This document shows positions 1 through 11,646 of a stretch of DNA of 64,000 bases, piece after piece (position 1 is the stretch's first letter; every line of letters starts with the position of its first letter). A program made the translations under genes and the position numbers. The stretch is taken from contig NC_065920.1 in NCBI RefSeq assembly GCF_024586455.1, positions 16,578,144-16,642,143 on the forward strand, read 5' to 3'. The notes under the pieces are model-generated. The model made no database searches. It saw nothing but the letters and a program-made list of their open reading frames with translations, and was not told the DNA's origin. Source of the DNA: Bactrocera neohumeralis (Eukaryota; Arthropoda; Insecta; Diptera; Tephritidae).

Positions 1-956
1 GAAGAAAACGGGCTAAAATTAATGATTGCAACACTGCGCACTGCCGCCGCGACTGTGGCCTCCGCTTCTTACTTTGCTGTCAGCGCTGTCAACATAATTT
101 TTTAAAACGACATATTTTATTAATCAATTTATGGCACGCTTCAAAAACAGCAAAGCCATACGCGCATATACACACATACATACATGCACACTGCTGCTGG
201 CAGCTTTGACAGAAATCGATCGCAATGCAACACAGTTGCGCCACACAACAAAAACACAAACAGAAAAGCCAAGCGATCAGTGCAAAAATATGCTAAAGTC
301 CGCCATAAACAAGTGAGGCCCAAAAAACACAAACGCAATAATAATAAGAAATGATAAAAATTGCAATAAGCCAACAACAGCAACAAACAAATGCGCAATG
401 CACTTATGACCATAACGACGTGGTTTCATTGATTGCCGCTTGCCGAGTGCTGCTGCTGCTGTTGTCATATTTGCTGTCGTTGTTGTTGTTGCTGCTGCTT
501 TTGTGTGGCATAAAAAGTGCGCCAGCTATTTGTGCTGGCCATAAATGTGGCATTCGGCTGCGCCGTATTGCAAACAGAAATTATTTCATACCTACCGAAC
601 AGCGCGTTGGTGATTTACGCGCATGCGCACGCAGTCGAACGCATTGTGAACGGCGGCCTGTGGCAGCCCCACTTTCGGCTTTGAAGCTATGCGATGTCAA
701 TATTTTGTGGCAATATTGCGTTCATTGCGCTCACGATCACTTCGCGCGGCTGCCTCTTTGCTGATGCGCGCGCGTTGTTTGTGTATTGCGTGTGTGTGTA
801 TTGGCGCTGTGGCGATATGACAACCTGCGAGCGCGTCTGTCAGCGCGACAGCAATCGATCCAGCCGCGCCGACGATCGATCAAATGCGCGTGCGCGGCCA
901 CTGAGTGAGTGTTGATGTTGTTGATGCGCGGCACATGACAAACTCACCACATATTT
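1..956. other. Unique sequence without a recognisable gene
   Basis: No coding exon, RNA gene or transposon is recognised. The stretch holds short triplet runs (CAACAG near 368-390, CTG/TTG near 450-500) and a CACACATACAT run near 165-190. Open frames over these runs are poly-Gln or poly-Leu artefacts. It is somewhat GC-richer around 600-920 than the rest of the window, which could reflect unique or regulatory sequence, but nothing supports a specific site. Confidence 0.6.
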
Positions 957-1850
957 TTATACCCCGAACGGGGTTAGTATGTTCGTAAGACCCAGTAGGA
1001 AACCTCGGAACCCTCTGAAGTATAACGAGTATATACTCAAATGATCAACGCCTCGAGCTGAATCGATCTGAAATTTTGAACACATCCTCATATCCGGCCA
1101 CTATAATATATGTATAGCTGCCATATAAGCTGATCAATTAAAATCAAGTCCTTGCAGGGAAAACTTTTTTATTTGAGAATATATCTTCACGAAACTATGC
1201 ATGGGTTTTTATCTATAGCAATAATATATTCTCTGAAGAAATTGTTCTGATTGGACCACTATAGCATATATCTGTCATACAAACTGAATGATCGGAATCA
1301 AGTGTTTGTATGGGCAACTTATCCATTTGACGAGATATAGTGACCAAATTTCGAATGAAGTATTATCTTAAACAAAGGTATATTCTCCCAGAAAATTGTT
1401 CAGATCGGATCACTGTAGCATATAGCTGTCATACAAACTGAATGATCGGAATCAAGTATTTGTATGGACAACTCATCCATTTGACGTGATATCGTCACCA
1501 AATTCCGCATGAATTATTTTTTAAGGCAACGGTATATTCTCCCAAAAAATAGTTCAGATCGGGCCACTATAGCATATGGTTGCCAAGCAAACTGATTGGT
1601 CAAAATGAAATCCCTGTATGGAAAACTTTTTTATTTGATAAAATATATACACTAAATTTGGTCCTCCTTATGCTGCAAGACAAAGGCATAATCTCCCAAA
1701 AATTGTTCAAATCGGACCACTATAGCATATAGTTGCCGTGCAAACTGAACAATAAAAATCAAGAAAAAATCCTTTTTATACCCTTAAATACTCTGGGAAA
1801 TGCAACTGTGGAGGGTATTATAGTTTCGGTGCAGTCGAAGCTAACGTTTT
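957..1850 (+). mobile_element. Dispersed element with 154-bp internal monomers, copy 1
   Basis: The left end is TATACCCCGAACGGGGTTA and the right end reads GGGTATTATAGTTTCGGTG followed by CAGTCGAAGCTAACG. Between them lie five monomers, each with a box like CCACTATAGCATATAGCTG, then CATACAAACTGA and TATGGAAAACTTTTT. The boxes start at 1098, 1256, 1410, 1564 and 1717, giving spacings of 158, 154, 154 and 153 bp. No transposase frame is present. The same ends and monomer recur at eight other places in the window, so this is a mobile or dispersed repeat, probably non-autonomous. Class is uncertain; terminal inverted repeats are not evident beyond the GGGTATA-like ends. Confidence 0.85.
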
Positions 1851-3674
1851 CTCTTGCTGTTGTATGTACACATGAATGTATGTATGTATTGAACTGCGGA
1901 CGACTCCAATTCATAGCGAGTGCCTCATATATTTCTCCATCGCTTAATATGCGTTCGCTTGCATTACAATTCATTTCATATCTAAGTCGCTTACTTCTAC
2001 TTCTATGTGTGCGTGTGCCTGTTGTCGGCTCACTTGCCGCTTGACAGCAGTTATGGCAGCATCTGACGTTTGACAGACGCAGCTGTCGGCCACTGTGACT
2101 GACAGCAGCGCACACGCTTGGCGGCCACCGTCAATTTTTTGAATGCTTAATATATTGCAGTAGTTGTTGCATTTGTTGTTGTTGCTGTTGTTATTATGCG
2201 GTTGTGGCATGTGTTGCCATACGCCATATTCACGTCTTTATGGAATTCAGAGCAAAAGTTTGTCATATTTCAACAACTGCGCTGGCGCACACATTCAACA
2301 GCAACAACAAAAACGACAGTTTTGTTGCTGCTTTTGCATGTTTCGACCGCTGGTTCGTTAACTCCTCTCCATATGCGCATAATGAGTTATATATTTTTTC
2401 GTTGCAACATTGATTTGTTTCAAAATAATTTTTCTTCTTTGTTTTGTTGTTGTACATATGTATATCATATTCATCTGTTTTGATTCATTGTGCATGTCCA
2501 TTTTGGGCAGCCTGCAATATTTTTGTATTGCTTTGTAATTAAGCTGTGCTAATTTTTCAAATTTTTCTACTCGCTTAAGTTTTGCTCTTAATTAGTTATT
2601 TATGTCGAAGATTTTGTTTCTGAAAAATTTTCATTTTTCACAAATTTGATGTTGACGGATTAGATTTTTGTCTGATATCTATGGTGGTAAGAATTTTGTA
2701 ATAGTGGATTATGCGATATGTGTATACATACGTACTTATATATGTATGTATGTATATGTTCTAGAATTGCAGGTACTAGTCGTAGGTCTGAAGACCTACA
2801 TGCTTCTATCTTAGTCTAGCAAAAGCTGCAACAGTGAAGGAGAAAGTGCCTAGATATTTCCACCTCATCTGTCTTCCTGCCACTTTAACGGTCTTTTCTC
2901 CTTGACTAGTTGTTAGCACACTGTCAGCAAGCTATATTTAGTATGTAGCTCTGCTATCGAATTAGATGCTTGTAATATCTTTACTAAGACTGTTATTATG
3001 CTGTTCTTAGTACATTCGATTACGTTAAAACTCCGTTGAAGATAGAAGATTAAAGCTGCAGTTTCACTGGAGGTCATGCATACATATGTAGCTAGGCATG
3101 GTATTGCTATTATATTTCAAAATATTTTAGAAACTATCGGTTCGTTAAAATGTCTTATCAGTGAGATTTCCAGTATTCTAGCTCTTTCTTAAATATCAGC
3201 AATATAACTCAAACCTTTACTGAAAGATAATCATTCCTTTGTCAAATAGCAATCACGAGTATATCCACAGCGTTTAGTAGTATTATTTCATGGGATCAGC
3301 ATCTCTGAAAAGTCATGTAGTTAATTGCAATAAACAGTCTCGTTCACAGTTTCCCATGTTCAACAAATTGGAAACGGAAGCAGAGATACTTGGTGTTACA
3401 TCGCTCGACTGACTCGAATAAGACCAATACAACTAATTCTAACCATTCAATGCTTGAGACCTTAGCATATTTTCTTGTATAACCATACATCCTACAAGTT
3501 CAATTTATCAAAAAGATTGCAGTAGTTTTAACTTTCAACTTTACTATTCGTAGAACTATCACCTAGAGCTCTAGCCTACTTAGCCGTTCATCCAAGATAG
3601 CCAAAAATTATCGAAAAATTCAATAAAATAACATTCCACGTTTGGAGAATGAATTCTCAGAACATGCTTGCTTA
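1851..3674. other. AT-rich unique sequence, no gene seen
   Basis: It contains (GTT)n near 2160-2195 and an ATGT-rich microsatellite near 2725-2760. Frames here are short and overlap on both strands. No family similarity, splice structure or RNA gene is visible. A CTTCTATCTTAG-to-GACTAGTTG segment at about 2750-2950 has the look of old repeat sequence but I could not place it. Confidence 0.55.
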
Positions 3675-4335
3675 GACCTAGTTCCCCAGTTTGTGAGATA
3701 TCGATCTGAAATTGTGCACACGTCCTTTTCTCCCCAAGAAGGTGCTCATTTGTCGGGTTCGTTGATATTGGACCACTATAGCACATACATAGTTGCCATA
3801 CAAACTGATCGATCAAAATCTAGTTTTTGTATCGAAAACTGTTTGATTTCACAAGAAATCTTCACAAAATTTGGCATAAATTATCTTAAAGATAACGCTT
3901 CAATCTCTGAAGAATTTGTTTAGATCGAGAAACTATAGCTTACAGCTGCCGTACAAACTGTGCAGTAAAACTCAAGTTCTTATATGAAGAACTTCTTTAT
4001 TTGATAAAATATCTTCACGAAATTTATGATGAATTATTATTCATGGCAGCTCCATAATATCTGAAGAAGTTTTAGAGAGCGGTGGACTCTACCATATGAG
4101 TAGCTGTCATACAAGATCACCGATCAAACTCAAGTCCTTGTATGAAGAACTCTTTTATTTGTCAAGTTATCTTCAAGAAATTTTACATTATTAACCAAAA
4201 CATTGCTATAATCTCCAAACCAATTACACAGATCGGACCACTATAGCATATAGCTGTCATAAAAACTGAACGATCAAAATGTAGTTCATATATGGAAAAC
4301 TGTTTTGTTTATGAAGGGTATTCTGTTTTTCTTTT
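3675..4335 (+). mobile_element. 154-bp-monomer element, copy 2 (left end lost)
   Basis: The copy starts inside the conserved head (CTAGTTCCCCAGTTTGTGAG, then ATATCGATCTGAAATTGTGC) and lacks the TATACCC left end. Monomer anchors lie at about 3773, 3930, 4085 and 4238, keeping the 153-157 bp spacing. The right end is GAAGGGTATTCTG at about 4314. It is more diverged than copies 4 and 9, suggesting an older insertion. Confidence 0.8.
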
Positions 4336-6082
4336 TGTTCTTCTGTAAAAAAATCACTGACTTCTCCGGTTATCGTCGTGAATGATGTATCTGATATTAT
4401 TTATAAGTTATGCCAAGGGAAATATAGAAACTTGTCTATGCCTAATCAACAAACACCTTCAGAAAACGAGATGCCATCCACCAGATCCAATTATACAATA
4501 CTAACACACACACATACATACATATTTGATATATATATTTATCAACTTTTGCATTCGTTCTGAGTTAAAAATTCATTCATTAATTATTTTGTTGCACTAA
4601 TTGTGCGCTGACATACGCAGCAGTGCTTTCGCACCAAACTAGGTGCCACATGTGGCATACACGAGACACGTTAAATGCATGAAATGCCACATAATCTACG
4701 TACACGTTGATAATTGTGAGGAAAAATCGAAATTGAGACGAAAAAGTGATTACTCTTCGAATGCAGTTGAAGTGTGGCATGCGTTGCAAGTGTTGCAAAA
4801 ACGGCACGCCAAACAAAATAGACGTAAAACACAATTAAATTGCATTTTAACAAGTGACCACTGATATGTCGACAATAGGCTAATGGGCCGTCAGGCCAAG
4901 TTAGACCGTATAAGGGGCAGGGGGGCGAGTCACTACGGCAACTAAAGCAAATCAAACGCTGAAATAATTAATTAAAAAAAATGCTAAGGTGGTTCATACA
5001 TGAGCGCTGCATTGCAGAAACAGACGTTAAACAAGTAAGCAACAACAACAGTAACAACATTGAAGTCAAAATGTAACAACATTTATGAATCGCCGTCACT
5101 TCGCGCATTTTTCCTTCTTTTTAAGTATGAGTGTGTGTTTGTTTGTGGTAACTGCACATACACAAACACACACGCATAATTGCTCAACTTAATTTTGCAC
5201 ACACATCGATTTCCATTAATTAATTGCATGTCTCGAGCATTTAGTTGCACTGTGACGTGTTGTGGCCACCATGGATTAATCACCTCCGTCCGACACCGTA
5301 AATGCACCAACACCAATGCAACAAGCTGCATACATATTTTCACAATATAATAACAACAACAACTTGCATGCTTGCTGCAATTTTTTTACCTTTTTATACT
5401 CAATTTTTTGTCGTTACTGCCTTTTAGCCGCATGTTGCACGCAATCTGTGGGCAACGGCGTGCCTCCTATACATAAATATCCAAATTAAATATATATCTA
5501 ATGCGCTTATTAGTTCATATTCTGCGCATGCAACATAAATTAACCGAATTTGTCGTGGCAATTGCGGAGAGCAAGGCAAATTTGTGTGTGCGTGGTAATT
5601 ATGCTTGGCACTACGTCGCGTATGAGTGACTTTGTTTGGTGTTGCTAATTTAAATTTATGGTCGCAGTGTGTCAATTTTAACAAATGAAAGCTAGCTTTT
5701 CAACATAATTAGATGGTAGATGAAGACTTCGAGTCTCGAACCAAAGCAGGCAGTAGCAATTATTTGATTTGCGCTGTATTGTCTATCATAAAATTCGTGG
5801 CTCTCCTTTCCGATGGAACTTTTCGTAGGCCGATTGCTCTGGCCATTTCACAGAACCAATTTCACTATTTTTTTTTAATTTTGGCATATATCATATCTTT
5901 ATTTTAATTTTGATGAATTGTTTCAAGTTGTGGTAGTTGTTTGTGAGTTTTTACAATAGCTGGAACTCAAATTACCTAAAAATGTTGTTTCATCTGTCTG
6001 AGTAATTAAAATTATGGTTGCCATTTATTTCATTATTTAAATGCCTTTCGATAGTTACAATAATGTTGCCACTTAATATATT
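4336..6082. other. Unique sequence with short microsatellites, no gene seen
   Basis: It holds a CACACACATACATACATA run at about 4503-4525 and CAACAACAA runs near 5040 and 5350. Several overlapping frames of 60-95 codons occur on both strands, none with a recognisable domain or splice context. The GC-richer part (4600-5300, 5420-5650) may be host unique sequence. Confidence 0.55.
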
Positions 6083-7172
6083 ATACCCTGAACAGACTAC
6101 TATGTTAGTATGGGAGGTTAATGAGCTAGAGATAGGCCATTTTTAATGGTTAAGAGTTCGATGACAGTAGTCATTCTTTAGAGTGCCGGCGCTTGAAACG
6201 AATTTCAACAGACTCCGTGGCATATCTAACGATACCTTCTCCACTGTTTCATAGCATGGGACCCCAAATGTTTAAAGCGTAGCCTTGCCAATAAGGGACA
6301 AGTGCACAAGAGATGCTCCATTGTTTCGTTGGTGTCTTGCTCTTGATATTTCCTGCAGTCTTCTCGTGCAGCCCCATTCTTCAGTGAGAGAATTCCAATC
6401 AGATTCTCACATTCCCTTCTATCCAACGTCAGTAGGAACTTTGTATAGTATTTCTGACCAATGGTTTTACATATGACTTCGCAGTTAAATCCATCGCATT
6501 TGGATTTTCTTTGCCATGCTTCTCTATAGATCGTAGTATAGAAAATGCATGGATTTTCCAATGTTGATCACGTTTTCAGGTGACAGTCGTTCACTATCTC
6601 ATTTTCCTCGATACTTTTGTGACCTCGCACGCAGAAGTTAAGTCGCTTGGTTCTGGCGACAATCTCCACTGCTGTCCTGCTTTTCAAGACACTTCTGACC
6701 GATATGGAAAAGGCTTTAAGGTTTTAACTACCTTGATTGCTGTTTGGTTGCCCACGTAGATGTTGAATCTGAAGTTGTCTTCTGATACGTATAATAGACA
6801 GCATGAAGAGCTGTGTCGATTTGGCCACTTCTGTCTGCCTGTATATACGTGAACTATTCCCTCAGTTTTTGAGATAACAAGCTTTTACACACGTCTTGTT
6901 CTCCACAAGAAGCTTCTCATTTGTCGTAACCTTCGATAACGGACCACTATAACTTGTAGCTGTCATACAAACTGAATAATCGGAATGAAGTTCTTTTATA
7001 GACAAATTTTGTACTTAACGAAATGAAATTTGGCAACAGTGCAAATTTCGAAGAAATAGTTAAATTAGGGCCTCTTTAATATACAGCTGCCATCAAGTTC
7101 TTGGTTTGGACTCTTTTGCATTTGTAAAGGGTATTCTAGTTTCGGTGCAATCGAAGTGAACGTTTTTTTTTT
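6083..7172 (+). mobile_element. 154-bp-monomer element, copy 3, split by a LINE fragment
   Basis: The left end TATACCCTGAACAG is at 6083. The body resumes at about 6795 with GTGTCGATTTGGCCACTTC, then CCTCAGTTTTTGAGATAACA, one or two degenerate monomers, and the right end AAAGGGTATTCTAGTTTCGG followed by TGCAATCGAAG near 7130-7165. The roughly 680 bp between the two halves is reverse-strand LINE sequence. The LINE therefore inserted into a pre-existing copy, or the region was rearranged. Confidence 0.75.
6115..6795 (-). mobile_element. Non-LTR retrotransposon 3' end (C-terminal zinc-knuckle relic)
   Basis: The reverse-strand frame at 6561-6226 reads like the C-terminus of a LINE polyprotein. 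It has a segment resembling TKFLLTLDRRECENLIGIL and then a degenerate Cys-His box ending ETMEHLLCTCPLLARLRFKH. In this group the box follows the RNase H domain. The first Cys pair appears decayed (EDCRKYQ). Nucleotide similarity to 30605-31430 covers the downstream tail, so both are copies of one family. It lies inside a 154-bp-monomer element. The assignment rests on the zinc-box pattern and the repeated copy. Confidence 0.75.
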
Positions 7173-7605
7173 GTTTTTCTTGAAATTAATTTACCTCAGA
7201 TATACTCGTATATATCTTACTCTTTATTTATAGTTTTTCTAGAATCGAACATATTTTTCATATTTCCATAATTTAGGTATGAAAAAATATCTCCTTATTT
7301 AATATATGAGTTTTCAAACTCGCATTATTTTAGATGATATATCTTTTAGAATGACGTGCCACCTATAAGTAGTTCCGGTTTTGCAGACGACGAAACTCTA
7401 AAATGCATTTTTCATGAAACAACTTCTTTGGTTGCGATTGTTAGGATATCTTTAGTCTTAATCAATCGATTTTCTTGATATTTGGCAGAAATATTTTTTA
7501 AACAACTCTCCTGTGAACCAAAAAAAAAAACTCGTGAAAGTTCCAAATTAAGTCAAAAATCGATTTTTTTGGGATAGCCGCCATTTTATGAAATATTTTT
7601 TCAGT
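7173..7605. other. AT-rich spacer before the tandem array
   Basis: No gene is seen. It includes a poly-A tract at about 7520 and phrases such as GGGATAGCCGCCATTTTATG that could be repeat-derived. The 240-bp array begins at its right edge. Confidence 0.5.
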
Positions 7606-8760
7606 TTTGTTGTTCCAACTTCCAAACCATAATCCGCCCTTAAATGTATTTTTGTGTGTCTCACAATCATGTTTAACCTTTTCTCAAGTATTCAAAGTGT
7701 TTAGAAATATAGAATGCCATAGTAAAATCGAAGCGGTGTTGCCATATTTTTATTAAAAGCTAAAGAAATTTTCATATTTTGCATAATTTTTAATTTTTAT
7801 AAAAAGTCTTTGCAAAAATTATTTTAGAAAAATTATTTCAGGCAGTGTTGCCACCTGAAATTTTTTATTTTTCGGCCCTCTAAACCATTATACGCCCTTA
7901 AAGTGACTCACAATAATGTTTAACCTCTTTAGGTTTCAAAGTGTTTAGAAAATAAAATGCCGTCATAGAATCGAGGCGGTGTTGCCATTTTTCTTTAACA
8001 GTTAAAAAAAAATTCGTATTTTGCATAATTTTCGATGCCAGCGTAAAGTATTTAGATACAATTAGTTTCTAAATTATTTTAGGCGGTGTTGCCACCTGAA
8101 CAGAGTTTTTTCAGGTTTCTAAAATATAATACTTCCACAAATGTATTGTTGTGCTCAGAAGTGTTTCGCAATCATATTTTACTTGTTAGAATTCAAAATG
8201 TTTAGAAAAATAGTTTGCCATAGTAAAATCGGAGAGGTGTTGCCATATTTTTATATAAATATAACTTATATATATATATATATGTATATATAAGTTAAAG
8301 AAATTTGCATAGTTTGTTTAATTTTTATGCAAACATAAACTGTTCGCATAAAATTAGTTCCTAAAATTAATTTTAGACAGTATTGCCACCTGACGCGTTT
8401 TCTTGTTCGGGCCTACAAAGGCCTCTTAAATTTTTTGTTGAACGTTTAAGTGTGTCGTACACTTTTGGAATATTTGGAAGCATAATATTCCATATTATAG
8501 TATAAACAGTGTTGCCATATTTCTGTTTAAAGAAAAATAAATATTAGTATTTTCCATAATTTGTAATGCATACGTAGTGTTTTTATAAGATTAGTTTCCA
8601 AAATTATTTTCGACAGTGTTGCCACCATTTCAAATTTTGATAATTAAAAAATTTCAGAATAATAATAAATTTAAACCGGAAGTTTAATAGAATCAAAAGT
8701 ACTTTGCAATGCGCTGATTAAAAACAAATTAGTCGGTTGTGATAGGGTTGCCACCTAATT
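7606..8760 (+). repeat. ~240-bp tandem array with alternating GTGTTGCCA boxes
   Basis: Nine copies of GTGTTGCCA or a one-base variant start at 7736, 7845, 7979, 8086, 8237, 8380, 8509, 8616 and 8745. They alternate between a type followed by TAT/TTT (7736, 7979, 8237, 8509) and a type followed by CCTGA or similar (7845, 8086, 8380, 8616, 8745). Same-type spacing is 236-294 bp. The intervening text also repeats: TTTTGCATAATTTT, ATTAGTTTCTAAAATTATTT, ACCATTATACGCCCTTAAA and AAGTGTTTAGAAA. A partial unit at 7606-7735 precedes the first box. No coding potential. This is a diverged satellite-like array of about four and a half units. Confidence 0.88.
8255..8300. repeat. AT palindrome inserted in one unit of the array
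   Basis: A TATATATA core is flanked by AACTTATATATA and TATATATAAGTTA, giving a near-perfect inverted repeat. It accounts for the box interval 8237-8380 being 143 bp where comparable intervals are 107-109 bp. Confidence 0.7.
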
Positions 8761-9984
8761 AAAAAAATTTAATTTTAAATTTCAATTTTATACAATTTCA
8801 AACTGACTAACAAACGAGTACATGTGTTTACCTTCATCACATAATTTTCGTATTTAAAACAATTTATCATAGTTTAGACAAGCTGTGTGTTTCTGCCACT
8901 GAGACTGTCATATATGGAACTGCTCGATTGAACTAAAATAATTTTTATTTTTTTTATTATTTTTTTATATATTTTTTTTATTTTTTTTATAAATTTTTTT
9001 AATTGTTTTATTAATGATTTATGCCTTAGTTTTATTTTTCTCTAAATGCCACCAAGTTATTGCATCATCTATTCATGTTGACCGTGTTGGTTCAACTCAT
9101 ATCGTTCGTTTACTGCTCGCGCTCGTTGCGTCTACGTGTTGGTATGTAAATATATATGCGCATATCAAGATGTCGGCTGTCATGCACAAATTGTCATCTC
9201 AAATTACCATATTAATAAACAAATTGTCGCGCATTATTGCTTAAGTTGCAATACCGATATTTAAAGTATTTGGCAAAAACGAAAATCAGAAGTCGAGAAT
9301 GAAGCATATAAAGAGCAGCAAAAAAGGCAAAAATAAATTTTAAAACTAAAAATGCACTGTAAATACTATATTTATGGCAGCCAAAAAAGCAAATTAGTAG
9401 CTTAACTTGGCTTACGCATGCGCTTGCGCCACCCGCTCGCTCTCCTTCGCGCGCTTAAACGTTTGACGAAATGTCCAGCTTGATGTGGCTGCCAGCGAGA
9501 CGCGCTATGTGTGGCTGCTGCTGACACAATTAACAAACTTGTTTCGCGATTTATTACCAAATTATGAAAATACAGTGATTTTTTGCAAAAATAAATTTTT
9601 ATTTAATTTTTTTTTTTACTTTAAAATTTTTTTTCTAAATTTTTTATTTTTATTTTCTTGTTTTTCTTTTTTTCCAATTTCAATTGCAAAAATGACAAAT
9701 GAGCTCTAGCGCAAAAATAAATATAGGTACATATTTGTACCGCAATGTGCGTGTGTAATAAATCTAAATCTGTGTATTTTTTGCATCTGAGTTGTTGCAG
9801 CAACTAAATTCTGTTATTTAGTTGCTCACAAATATGTCTATTAAATTAAATTGCTTTTTCGACACTATAAGCAATAAACAACAACAAGATACATGCACAG
9901 ATATGCCTTATGTGTTGCCATTTTACACACTTCGCCACTTGCGCCCCGCGCGTGTGGATGCTACAAGCAGCTGCCACTTGATTT
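8761..9984. other. AT-rich sequence with T-rich tracts, no gene seen
   Basis: A run of TTTTTTATT-type sequence fills 8935-9012 and a second T-rich tract lies at 9590-9675. A short GC-richer stretch at 9405-9500 looks unique. Frames here are T-rich artefacts. No RNA gene or transposon is recognised. Confidence 0.55.
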
Positions 9985-10740
9985 TGTTAATATTTATACC
10001 CTCAACAGGGTGTATTGAGCTTGTCATGAAGTTTTTAATACTCATAATTAAACCTCTACAGCAATACTGTATTCTGTGAATCAAGTTCTTGTATGGAAAA
10101 CTTTTTTATTTGACGAGATATCTGCATGAAATTCGGCATGATCTATTATCTAAGACAACGATGCAATATCCGAAGAAATTGTTAAGATCGAACCACTATA
10201 GCATGTAGCTGCCCTACAAACTGAACGATCGAAATCATGTACTTGTATGGAAAGCTTTTTCATTTGAAGAGATATCTTCACGAAATTAGGCATGGATTGT
10301 TATTTACAGCAATACTGTATTCTGTGAAGAAATTGTTCAGATCGAACCACGTTATCGTATAGCTGTCATACAAACTGAATCATCAGAATCAAGTACTTAT
10401 ATGGAAAACTTTTTCATTTGTCGAGATAATTTCAAGAACTTCAGCATGTTCGACTATCTAAGATAATGATGAAACATCCTAAGAAATGGTTCTGATCGGA
10501 TCAAAAAAGCCATACAAACTGAACGATCGAAATCAAAGGCTTGTATGGAAAACTTTTTCATTTGAAGAGATATCTTCACGAAATTCAGCAGATTTGATTA
10601 CCTAAGACAATGCTGCAATCACCGTAGAAATTATTCAGATCGGCCCACTACAGCATATATCTCTCATACGAATTGACCGATCATAGTTCATGTATAGAAA
10701 CCTTTATATTTGTAAAGGGTATAATAGCTTCACTGCAACT
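9985..10740 (+). mobile_element. 154-bp-monomer element, copy 4
   Basis: The left end is TTTATACCCTCAACAGGGTG near 9991. Monomer anchors start at 10193, 10347, about 10501 and 10645. The third monomer has lost part of its CCACTATAGCATATAGCTG box. The right end GGGTATAATAGCTTCACTGC is at about 10717, followed by AACTGCAGTTAACA. A 23-bp string is exactly repeated at 10058-10080 and 10316-10338, showing that the head was joined to monomer sequence by internal deletion or exchange. Confidence 0.85.
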
Positions 10741-11645
10741 GCAGTTAACATTTTTATATTTATTTTTTATTTTATTTCTTATTATATTAAACTTTGCTTT
10801 TGTCAACTGATCACTCATATCTAGGCGGTGCGCCGTGTCGGCGTTTTGACGATCAACGTTCGCAGTTTTGACATCGACCGCCTTATGCGTACGACACTCT
10901 GTATGCACATCGTACGCAGTTAGTATGTGGCACCTGCCTTTTACGCCACACGGTGTCACTTGTCAATCAATTTGTCCGAAAAGTCGCGTGCTTTGCAAGC
11001 TCCTCCATTCTAACTATCAGCGCTAAGCGCTAAGTGCTCAGCTCGGTGCGGCTTACTCATTGACTGCCGCTATTGACTTATGGACTTGGCGCTCGTTTGG
11101 CTTCATATTAGATTTATTGTTGTTAATGTTTTTGTTGTTGTTTGTTTCAATAATTTTCCAGTGTTTGTTGGATTTTCCAAATGTGCATACATCATATCGA
11201 ACGCTATTTTTGTAAACGCACCAACTGTTTTGTCCTACAAATGGCAGTAATGATCAGTCAAATTGTATAAATAATGAAAGCCATAGTGGAATTCATTAAA
11301 AAATAATTATGACTGCTTTTTATGGTCGATGTAATTGAATATGAAACACTGCGGGTGGCCTCAAGTTGAAGTCTGTGTTTGAAAAAATATCGAAAGGCGT
11401 TAATTTTAGTTCCGAGCTTTGTTTGTATGATGTATTTTCTAAGCGAATTTCAGGGTTCTTCTGAGAGATATATTTGGTTAGAGTTTTCTGTTGAAAGTTT
11501 TAGAAATAAAGTGTTTTTCAGTTTCGCAATATGAAATAAATATTAAAGAAAGGCATATAACCGAACTCTTAATAGAGTCTTTATTGATAAACAGGGATAA
11601 CTTTTAAAGTCTCCAACATTACCATTTCTGTTTGCCTTTCCTGTA
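10741..11645. other. Unique sequence, no gene seen
   Basis: The section 10790-11100 is GC-richer (for example GCGCTAAGCGCTAAGTGCTC near 11018). No coding exon, RNA gene or repeat family is recognised. Confidence 0.5.
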
Positions 11646-11646
11646 T

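Noticed and set aside
351..764. 137-codon frame with Gln and Leu runs
   Set aside because: The runs come from CAACAG and CTGCTG simple repeats; there is no domain and overlapping frames exist on the other strand.
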